Origin: Oscillospiraceae bacterium
GTDB taxonomy: Bacteria; Bacillota; Clostridia; Oscillospirales; UBA929
Assembly: GCA_009777435.1 (NCBI GenBank)
Contig: WRLW01000037.1
Location: forward strand, 1 to 10,459
Direction: 5' to 3'
Length of the DNA stretch: 10,459 bases
A model generated the notes under the pieces. The model worked only from the letters and a program-made list of their open reading frames with translations. It ran no database searches and was not told where the DNA came from. Of the stretch, positions 4,336 to 10,459 are shown one piece after another (within the stretch, counting starts at the first letter, position 1; each line of letters opens with the position of its first letter). Made by a program: the position numbers and the translations under genes.

Positions 4336-6984
4336 ATGCAAAAGATGGGGCTTAATGAGCTGCGCGAGAGCTACCTCTCGTTTTTCGAGTCAAAGGAGCA
4401 TCTGCGCGCGCCCAGCTTCCCGTTAGTCCCGCAAAACGACGCGTCGCTGCTGCTTATAAACAGCGGCATGGCGCCCTTGAAGCCTTATTTCTCAGGGCAG
4501 GCCGAGCCGCCCGCGAAGCGCATGACCACATGCCAGAAATGCGTGCGCGTTATAGATATCGACCGTGTGGGGCAGACAGACCGTCACTGCACGTTTTTTG
4601 AGATGCTCGGCCATTTCTCGTTTGGCGACTATTTCAAACGAGAGGCCATCACTTGGACATGGGAGTATTTTACCGAAGTGCTGGGCATCGACCCGTCGCT
4701 CTTGTACTGCTCGGTCTATCTTGACGACGACGAGGCTTGGGATATCTGGACTAAAGAGGTCGGCGTGGATGAATCCCACATGGTGCGTCTGGGCAAAGAG
4801 GACAATTTCTGGGATATCGGGTCGGGGCCGTGCGGCCCCTGCTCGGAGGTATACTTTGACCGCGGCGCCGAAAACGGCTGCGGCGGCCCTGACTGCAAGG
4901 TGGGCTGTGACTGCGACCGCTATGTGGAGATAGGAAACAACGTTTTCACCCAGTTCAGCAACGACGGCCAAGGCAACTACACCCCGCTCGCGCAGAAAAA
5001 TATTGACTTCGGCATGGGGTTAGAGCGCTTGGCCTGCGTGGTGCAGGGGGTGGACAGCGTTTTCGGGGTAGATACCATCACCCGCATACGCCGGCATGTG
5101 AGCGATATCACCGGAGCGGAATATAACCACTCCAAAGAGACCGACGTCTCGCTGCGCATTATAACCGACCACATACGCTCCACGGTGATGCTGGTCTGCG
5201 ACGGCGTATTCCCCTCAAACGAGGGGCGCGGATACGTACTGCGGCGGCTGCTGCGCCGCGCGGCGCGCCATGGGCGGCTGCTCGGCGTTAAGGGCGCGTT
5301 CCTGCATGAGCTTTCGCTGACGGTCGTCGGCGAAAGCCGCGGCGCTTACCCTGAGCTGGCCGAACGCCGCGACTACATCCGCCGCGTAATAAAAGAGGAG
5401 GAGGAGCGCTTTGAGCAGACCATCGACTCGGGCCTGAGAATGTTGATGGAGCTGATCGAGCGGCTCGAAAATACCGGCTTGCGCCTGCTTTCGGGCGCGG
5501 ACGCCTTCAGGCTTTACGACACATACGGGTTCCCGCTGGCGCTGACCGACGAGATACTCGCGGAGCGCGGTATGTCGGTGGAGCGCGAGGTGTTCGACGG
5601 TCTGATGGAGGATCAGCGCGAACGCGCCCGCAAGGCGCGCTCGGCGCTTGGGGACTTCGCGTGGGCGGATGCCGATTTGGGCATAGACAAATCGGTAAAA
5701 ACCGAGTTTACAGGCTATGACACCCTTGCTTCCGATGCCCGCGTACTCTATATCCTCACACCCGACGGCCCGATAGACACGGCGGAGGAAGGCTCCGGCG
5801 CGTCGCTGATTTTGGACGTCACCCCGTTTTACGCGGAGAGCGGCGGTCAGGTTTCCGACCACGGCGACGTCGAGGGCGACGGCTTCAGCTTTAAGGTCGC
5901 CGACGTCCGCAAGACAAAGGACGGGCAGATACTTCATATAGGCAGCGTCGTTTCGGGCGTCGTGAAAAGCGGCTCGACCGCGTTGGCGAAGGTCGATAAG
6001 CCGAGGCGCGACGCCATACGCCGCGCGCACAGCGCCACGCACCTGCTGCATAAAGCGCTGAGAACGGCGCTCGGCACACACGTCGGGCAAGCCGGCTCAT
6101 TGGTGGAGCCTGACCGCCTGCGCTTTGACTTCACGCATTTTGCCGCGCTCACGCAAAGGGAGCTTGAGCAGGTGAGAGAAGCGGTGGTTGACGGCATCTT
6201 GGACGGCCTGAGCGTCGCCGCCGAGGTAATGGACATGGAATCCGCAAAGAAAAAAGGCGCTATGGCGCTTTTCGACGAGAAATACGGCGACGCTGTGCGT
6301 GTGGTCGAGATGGGAAACTGGTCGGTCGAGCTGTGCGGCGGTACTCATGTAGACAATACGGCCAAAATAGGGGCGTTTATACTTAATGGGGCCGACAGCT
6401 CGGTGGCGGCCGGAGTAAGGCGTATTGAGGCCAAGGTCGGCAAGCTCGCCCTTGAGGACGTTATCGACGCCAAAAGCGTTATATCACGCGTTTCGGGCTT
6501 GATGAAAACATTGCCCGAGGAGCTTTATACGCGCATCGAACAGCATATCGCGGATGGCCGTGCGCTTCGGAATGAGGTAGTTTCGCTAAAGACCGCCGCC
6601 CTGCGCGCCGAAGCCGAACGCGCGCTTACCTCGGCGCGAAGCGTAAACGGCCTGCGCGTTTTGACCATGACCGGCGGCTGGGACGCCGACGCGCTCCGCG
6701 CGGCCGGCGACTACCTGCGCGACAAGGCGCCCGACGCGGCGGCGGTGCTTGCCTCCACGCTGGACGGCAGGCTGACCTTCCAGGCCGTGTGCGGTAAAGA
6801 CGCCGTTAAGTCAGGCGTGCGCGCCGGCGATATCATCAAGAAGCTTTGCGCGTTTACCGGCGGCGGCGGCGGCGGGCGTCCCGACGGCGCGATGGGCGGC
6901 GGCGGCGACCCGGCCAAGCTCGGCGCCGCGCTTGATATGGTAGACGATATAATATTAGCTCTGGGAAAGGGTGGACGACAGTAA
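4336..6984 (+). CDS. alaS: Alanyl-tRNA synthetase, 882 aa
   Basis: This cytosolic enzyme charges tRNA-Ala and clears mischarged Ser/Gly. The class II catalytic core fills residues ~4-240 (LRESYLSFFESKEHLRAPSFPLVPQND, RHCTFFEMLGHFSFGDYF, GMGLERLACVVQG). The editing domain carries the zinc ligands His565 and His569 (HSATH) and Cys667 and His671 (CGGTH), all four intact. The C-Ala domain closes with the glycine-rich stretch around residues 840-860 (GGGGGG, then GGGG). Residues ~175-195 hold a Cys-rich insert (CGGPDCKVGCDCD). Residues 200-204 read GNNVF where the E. coli-type enzyme has WN-x-VF; to my memory this is a clostridial subtype and not a defect. The start ATG 4336 has AAGGA at 4321-4325; Met4 is an alternative. 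Only 30 bases separate it from mltG, so there is no space for a T-box leader. Its TAA overlaps the next ATG by one base (TAATG). Confidence 0.98.
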   Translation: MQKMGLNELRESYLSFFESKEHLRAPSFPLVPQNDASLLLINSGMAPLKPYFSGQAEPPAKRMTTCQKCVRVIDIDRVGQTDRHCTFFEMLGHFSFGDYFKREAITWTWEYFTEVLGIDPSLLYCSVYLDDDEAWDIWTKEVGVDESHMVRLGKEDNFWDIGSGPCGPCSEVYFDRGAENGCGGPDCKVGCDCDRYVEIGNNVFTQFSNDGQGNYTPLAQKNIDFGMGLERLACVVQGVDSVFGVDTITRIRRHVSDITGAEYNHSKETDVSLRIITDHIRSTVMLVCDGVFPSNEGRGYVLRRLLRRAARHGRLLGVKGAFLHELSLTVVGESRGAYPELAERRDYIRRVIKEEEERFEQTIDSGLRMLMELIERLENTGLRLLSGADAFRLYDTYGFPLALTDEILAERGMSVEREVFDGLMEDQRERARKARSALGDFAWADADLGIDKSVKTEFTGYDTLASDARVLYILTPDGPIDTAEEGSGASLILDVTPFYAESGGQVSDHGDVEGDGFSFKVADVRKTKDGQILHIGSVVSGVVKSGSTALAKVDKPRRDAIRRAHSATHLLHKALRTALGTHVGQAGSLVEPDRLRFDFTHFAALTQRELEQVREAVVDGILDGLSVAAEVMDMESAKKKGAMALFDEKYGDAVRVVEMGNWSVELCGGTHVDNTAKIGAFILNGADSSVAAGVRRIEAKVGKLALEDVIDAKSVISRVSGLMKTLPEELYTRIEQHIADGRALRNEVVSLKTAALRAEAERALTSARSVNGLRVLTMTGGWDADALRAAGDYLRDKAPDAAAVLASTLDGRLTFQAVCGKDAVKSGVRAGDIIKKLCAFTGGGGGGRPDGAMGGGGDPAKLGAALDMVDDIILALGKGGRQ

Positions 6985-7325
6985 TGAGCGATTGCGTATT
7001 CTGCAAAATCGTAAGGGGCGAGCTGCCTTGCGATAAGGTGTATGAGGACGGGCTTATACTCGCGTTTAACGACATATCGCCGGCCGCGCCGACGCATATA
7101 CTGTTTATCACCAAAGAGCATATTTGTTCGGCGGCCAACGTCAGCGCGGACAATTCGGCGGTTATCGGTCATATTTTCACCAAGATCGCTCAGATCGCCG
7201 CCTCCAAGGGCCTTGCGGACGGGTTCAGGGTGATAACCAACAGCGGCCCTTATGCCAATCAGACCGTGCCTCATCTGCACTTCCACCTTATGGGAGGCCG
7301 GCGGCTTGACTTGAAATTAGGATGA
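6984..7325 (+). CDS. HIT-family (HinT-like) purine nucleoside phosphoramidase, 113 aa
   Basis: The histidine-triad signature HLHFHLMGG places the triad at His97, His99 and His101, with the catalytic histidine in the middle of an AMP-binding pocket. The N terminus CVFCKIVRGELPCDKVYED and the segment FNDISPAAPTHILFITKEHI are typical of bacterial HinT. Such enzymes hydrolyse AMP-lysine, AMP-NH2 and other aminoacyl-adenylate-like compounds, which suits a place directly behind an aminoacyl-tRNA synthetase. Length is normal and there is no signal peptide. The ATG shares one base with the alaS stop and the TGA overlaps the comEC ATG (ATGA), so all three are likely translationally coupled. An AAAGGG at 6966-6971 can serve as the ribosome binding site. 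Confidence 0.95.
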   Translation: MSDCVFCKIVRGELPCDKVYEDGLILAFNDISPAAPTHILFITKEHICSAANVSADNSAVIGHIFTKIAQIAASKGLADGFRVITNSGPYANQTVPHLHFHLMGGRRLDLKLG

Positions 7326-9586
7326 AAAGGCCGCTGGCCGCCGGATGCGCGGCGTTCGCGTCGGGCGTGTTTTTCGGTTGCCTGCTGTTAGAATCCCAAT
7401 ACGCGGCGTCGCTCGGATGGCTGGCCCTGATTTGCGCCTTTTCGGCGGCGCTCACGGCGGCCGCGTTGTATCGCGTCAGGCGTTCGGCGCGGGCGCCGTT
7501 ATTGACCAAGCTTACGGTACTGCTGATCGTGACCGCCGCGCTCGGCGCGGGTCTGGGCTGGCGGTGGACGTATCAGCGCGTATGGATCGCTCCCGCGCTC
7601 GAACACGCGGGCGACATGCACAAGCCCGACATGCTCGTGACGGGCTATCCGTCCGAAAGCCTGTACGGATATATGACCCCGGTGAAGCTCTATGGCGTGC
7701 CGGCGGCGCTGTTCAGCAACGGTATGCCCGACGTCAAGCCCGGCGATGTGGTCACAGGATGGGTCAACGTGGCGCTATACGGCAGGAGCGGCTATACGCT
7801 CAGGGCTTCCCAGACCGGGCCGCTGACCGTCGAGCCGGCGCCCTCCATACCGCTTACCCTCCAGCCCGCGCGTATGCGGCGCGCGCTCTTGGGACGCATG
7901 GACTCGTTGTTCGGGGATATGTCGGCCATGCCCAAGGCGCTTACGACGGGCGACAGGTCGGGCTTCTCGGACAGCTTTAACCGCGCGCTGTCCATAAGCG
8001 GGCTGTCGCATACGACCGCCGTATCGGGCCTGCATATATCGTTTATAACCGGGCTGATGATAATGCTGCTTGGCGGGCCGAGACGCTCCGCGATGGCCGC
8101 CGTTCCGGCCATATGGCTGTTTGCGGCGCTGGTCGGATTCCCGGATTCGGCCGTACGCGCCGCCGTAATGAATACCGCGGTGCTGCTGACGCCGCTGCTG
8201 AGACGCGACTATGACGGCTTGAGCGCGCTGGGATTAGCGGCGGCGCTTATTGCCGCTTTCCGGCCCGAGGCTATGGCAAACGCGGGCTTTCAGCTATCCT
8301 TTGCCGCCACTCTGGGTATTTTGCTGTTCGCGTCCGGCTGGCGCGACGCGGCGCTTAATAAATTCCCGTTTCTCAAGCGATACGGCGTCACGCGCGCGCT
8401 GGCTTCAACGTCGGCGGTGTCGCTGGCCGCCATAGTATTCACCACCCCGCTCACGGCTTATTATTTCGGCAGGGTGTCGCTTATCGCGCCGCTGTCCAAT
8501 CTGCTCATGCTGCAGCTGCTGTCATACCTGTTCATCGGTACGCTGTCGGTTTGCGGGCTGTCCTTTCTGTGGATGCCCGGCTTTCTGGGAAAGCCGCTCG
8601 AATGGGGTTTCGCGCTGTGCGAGTGGTATGTGCGGCTGTCGGCGCGTATACCTTACGCCTCTCTGTCGGCTCAGAACAGGCCGGCGGTGTTTTTCCTGAT
8701 TTACCTTTACGCGCTGCTGATATTGTGTTACGCCGCGTGGAAACGCGGCGTGTTCAAAAGGGCAGCGCGCCGCGCGCTGACGCCGGTTTGCGCGGCGGTT
8801 TGCGCGCTCTGCGCGACGATTTTGAGCGTAACGCTGTTCTATGATTTTACAGAGCTTTTGCATCTGACGGCGGTGGACGTAGGACAGGGGCAAAGCGTTA
8901 TAGTCGAAACGCGCGGCCACACGGCGGTCATAGACTGCGGCGGGTTCGGCGCCAACGCCGGCTCCGCGGTCGCCGACACGTTGGCTTCGCGCGGGCGCGG
9001 CACTGTGGATGTGCTGATACTCAGCCACTATCACGCCGACCACTGCAACGGCGTGGAGGCGCTGATAGACAGCGCGCGCGTGGGGTTGCTGGTAGTGCCG
9101 CCCGAACGGGACGCCGAGGAGACCGAATGGCGCGGAAGGATCGAGGATTTATGCCGGCAGCGCGGCATAGAGGTGCTTTACGCCGACGGCGACGTTTCGG
9201 TTAACATGGGGGACTGCACGCTTGAGATACTTACATATCGGGGCGGCGGCGGTATCAACGAGCGCTGTCTGTCGGTTTTGGGGCGCTACGGCAATTTCAG
9301 CTTTCTAACTACAGGCGATATGGATACCGCGTCCCAGCTAAGGCTGTATGAAGCCGTGGGGCTGCCGCCCGTATCGCTGTATGTCGTCGGCCATCACGGG
9401 TCGAGGTTCTCGTCGGGCGAAGAGTTTCTGTCGGCCGTCAGTCCTCAGGCGGCCATAATTTCGGCCGGCGCGAACAACTTCGGGCATCCCACGCCGGAGA
9501 CGCTTCAGCGCCTGCGCGACTCCGGCGCCAGCGTATACCGCACAGACCAGCATGGCGGCATAACCGTCACGGTAAGGGGCCGTTAG
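7322..9586 (+). CDS. comEC: ComEC/Rec2 DNA-uptake channel, 754 aa
   Basis: ComEC forms the inner-membrane channel that passes single-stranded DNA during natural transformation. The N-terminal region has hydrophobic helices (residues ~1-70) and a soluble OB-like DUF4131 part (~85-175). The Competence domain follows, beginning near ALTTGDRSGFSDSF (~205-218) and including SGLSHTTAVSGLHISF; its multiple transmembrane helices reach ~residue 510. The C-terminal metallo-beta-lactamase-like domain (~517-750) starts at LTAVDVGQGQSVIVE and has HYHADH with metal ligands His569, His571, Asp573 and His574, then TTGDMD and VVGHHGSRFSS. All ligands are intact, so the nuclease-type domain could be active. 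Length is usual for full-length ComEC. The start overlaps the HIT stop by four bases with no strong ribosome binding site close by, which indicates coupling. Other competence genes are not in the window, so competence itself cannot be asserted. Confidence 0.96.
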   Translation: MKRPLAAGCAAFASGVFFGCLLLESQYAASLGWLALICAFSAALTAAALYRVRRSARAPLLTKLTVLLIVTAALGAGLGWRWTYQRVWIAPALEHAGDMHKPDMLVTGYPSESLYGYMTPVKLYGVPAALFSNGMPDVKPGDVVTGWVNVALYGRSGYTLRASQTGPLTVEPAPSIPLTLQPARMRRALLGRMDSLFGDMSAMPKALTTGDRSGFSDSFNRALSISGLSHTTAVSGLHISFITGLMIMLLGGPRRSAMAAVPAIWLFAALVGFPDSAVRAAVMNTAVLLTPLLRRDYDGLSALGLAAALIAAFRPEAMANAGFQLSFAATLGILLFASGWRDAALNKFPFLKRYGVTRALASTSAVSLAAIVFTTPLTAYYFGRVSLIAPLSNLLMLQLLSYLFIGTLSVCGLSFLWMPGFLGKPLEWGFALCEWYVRLSARIPYASLSAQNRPAVFFLIYLYALLILCYAAWKRGVFKRAARRALTPVCAAVCALCATILSVTLFYDFTELLHLTAVDVGQGQSVIVETRGHTAVIDCGGFGANAGSAVADTLASRGRGTVDVLILSHYHADHCNGVEALIDSARVGLLVVPPERDAEETEWRGRIEDLCRQRGIEVLYADGDVSVNMGDCTLEILTYRGGGGINERCLSVLGRYGNFSFLTTGDMDTASQLRLYEAVGLPPVSLYVVGHHGSRFSSGEEFLSAVSPQAAIISAGANNFGHPTPETLQRLRDSGASVYRTDQHGGITVTVRGR

Positions 9587-9621
9587 GGAGATACATCGCG
9601 TTTTCAGGAGGGGAAAATGAT

Positions 9622-10459
9622 ATGCTTTCGGACTTGAAACGCCATATAAAAGACAGGACGCCCGCCGCGCTGTATGTTTTTCACGGCGAGGAAACCTATC
9701 TGCGCGACCATTACCTGACGCGGCTGAAGGAGCTGATAGTGCCGGAGGGCACGGAAACCTTCAACCTGTCGCGCTTTGACGATAAGATAACGCCGGACGG
9801 CCTTTCGCAAGCCGTAACCGCCGCGCCGTTTATGGCCGACAGGCGGCTGGTGCTGCTTTGGGACGCCGATATATACAAAGCCGACGCGGAGACCAAAGAC
9901 GCCCTGATCGAGCATATCGGCGGGTTGGACGGCGTTACGATGGTAATCGTATACGACGCCGCGCCGTATAAGCCCGACGCGCGCACCAAGCTGTTCAAGG
10001 CCGTCTCAAACGCGGGCGTGACCGTCGAATTCAAGCAGCAATCCGCCGCCGACCTGCTGCCGTGGATAAGACGGCGTTTCGAGGCGCTCGGGAAACAGAT
10101 AGACGACCCCGAATACCTGCTGTTTCTGTGCGGGCATCTGATGGCGCCGCTTACGCTTGAGATAGAAAAAATCGCCGCTTACTGCAACGCGCCCGACGGG
10201 CGGGTCAAGCGCCGCCACATAGACGCCGTGGGTACGCCCACGGTGGAGGCCGCCGCGTTCGACATGACCGACGCCATATGCGCCGGGCAGTTCGGGAAAG
10301 CGCTGACACTGCTCCGGCGGATGCTTGACATGCGCGAGGAGCCGGTGATGCTGCTGGGCGCACTCGGCAAGCAGATGCGCGGCCTGTACCTCGCGCGCTT
10401 GACGCTGGATCGCGGGCAGGGCAGCCAAGTGGTAATGAAGGGCATGGGCTACCGCTCGG
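9622..10459 (+). CDS. holA: DNA polymerase III delta subunit, 3'-truncated by the window end
   Basis: HolA is the clamp-opening 'wrench' subunit of the DnaX clamp loader. The start is ATG 9622, eight bases after AGGAGGGG (9606-9613); the ATG at 9617 is out of frame and closes within seven codons. The frame stays open to the last base (279 codons plus one base), so about 50-60 residues are missing from the usual ~330-340. Visible features are ALYVFHGEETYLRDHYLTRL (residues ~17-36, the delta N-terminal strand and helix), LVLLWDADIY and VTMVIVYDAAPYKPDARTKLFKAV (~112-135) of the degenerate AAA+ fold. LLPWIRRRFEALGKQI and LTLEIEKIAAYC (~180-191) follow, and the last part, EEPVMLLGALGKQMRGLYLARL, belongs to the C-terminal collar domain. 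The comEC-holA order is widespread in bacteria. The gap to comEC is 35 bases with no hairpin, so they are probably cotranscribed. Confidence 0.95.
   Translation, partial: MLSDLKRHIKDRTPAALYVFHGEETYLRDHYLTRLKELIVPEGTETFNLSRFDDKITPDGLSQAVTAAPFMADRRLVLLWDADIYKADAETKDALIEHIGGLDGVTMVIVYDAAPYKPDARTKLFKAVSNAGVTVEFKQQSAADLLPWIRRRFEALGKQIDDPEYLLFLCGHLMAPLTLEIEKIAAYCNAPDGRVKRRHIDAVGTPTVEAAAFDMTDAICAGQFGKALTLLRRMLDMREEPVMLLGALGKQMRGLYLARLTLDRGQGSQVVMKGMGYRS

Noticed and set aside
4921..4950. Apparent loss of the active-site Trp in AlaS (GNNVF for WN-x-VF)
   Set aside because: All other catalytic and editing motifs are intact, and I recall the same GNNVFTQF form in clostridial AlaS, so it is likely a lineage subtype, not a defect.
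5215..6090. 291-codon minus-strand frame inside alaS
   Set aside because: It is antisense to the well-conserved catalytic and editing regions of AlaS. GC-rich codon bias leaves stops rare on the opposite strand. The product is Arg/Ala/Gln-rich with no domain and no good ribosome binding site is evident.
6859..6909. GGC-rich tandem repeat
   Set aside because: It encodes the conserved glycine-rich end of the AlaS C-Ala domain and needs no other explanation.
6711..7286. 191-codon minus-strand frame across the alaS-HIT junction
   Set aside because: It is antisense to two firmly identified genes and has a low-complexity Pro/Ser/Arg-rich product.
9617..9640. ATG at 9617 as the holA start
   Set aside because: It is out of frame with HolA and reaches a stop within seven codons. 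ATG 9622 is in frame and better spaced from AGGAGGGG.

Overview
The window looks like a chromosomal segment of a GC-rich, anaerobic-type Firmicute (Clostridia; Christensenellales- or Oscillospirales-like). This is inferred from family resemblance and not from any marker RNA. Supporting signs are strong Shine-Dalgarno sites, a near-consensus sigma-A promoter, the clostridial flavour of AlaS (a GNNVFTQF segment and a Cys-rich insert), a FolT-type ECF S component, a tiny Cys-rich membrane peptide of the kind seen in spore formers, and the comEC-holA order. Almost every base is coding, and no gene-free stretch exceeds 300 bases. There is no rRNA, tRNA, CRISPR, IS or phage signal.

Layout. Bases 1-30 are the 3' tail of a rightward gene, followed by a nested hairpin (33-79). 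A leftward 79-aa gene with a YdeI/OmdA-like helical domain follows (105-344). A divergent region with a TTGACA-N16-TATAAT promoter then launches a rightward operon: a 437-aa FolT-like ECF S component fused to a WecG/TagA/CpsF glycosyltransferase (467-1780), thymidylate kinase overlapping it by 4 bases (1777-2424), and a DJ-1/PfpI family protein (2445-3026). The operon ends in an 18-bp-arm hairpin that contains the DJ-1 stop codon. A leftward 26-codon microprotein gene (3047-3127) converges on this hairpin.

A second rightward block starts from a TTGTCC-N17-TATAAT promoter that overlaps the microprotein's 5' end. It contains mltG (3208-4305), alaS (4336-6984), a HIT-family nucleotide hydrolase (6984-7325), comEC (7322-9586) and holA (9622 to the window end, truncated). 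Gaps are 30 and 35 bases, and the alaS/HIT/comEC junctions overlap by 1 and 4 bases, so this is probably one transcription unit with translational coupling.

How they work together. The second block is housekeeping: peptidoglycan chain termination, tRNA-Ala charging, DNA uptake and replication clamp loading. The first operon is the unusual part. It places a vitamin-uptake-type membrane domain and a cell-wall/exopolysaccharide glycosyltransferase on one polypeptide, directly before dTMP kinase. The fusion is the strongest candidate for something undescribed. A relic-like TGA/ATG junction with its own ribosome binding site lies exactly between the two domains, so a one-base indel or sequencing error must be excluded. 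The microprotein with an apparent sigma-K-like promoter is the second item worth following.
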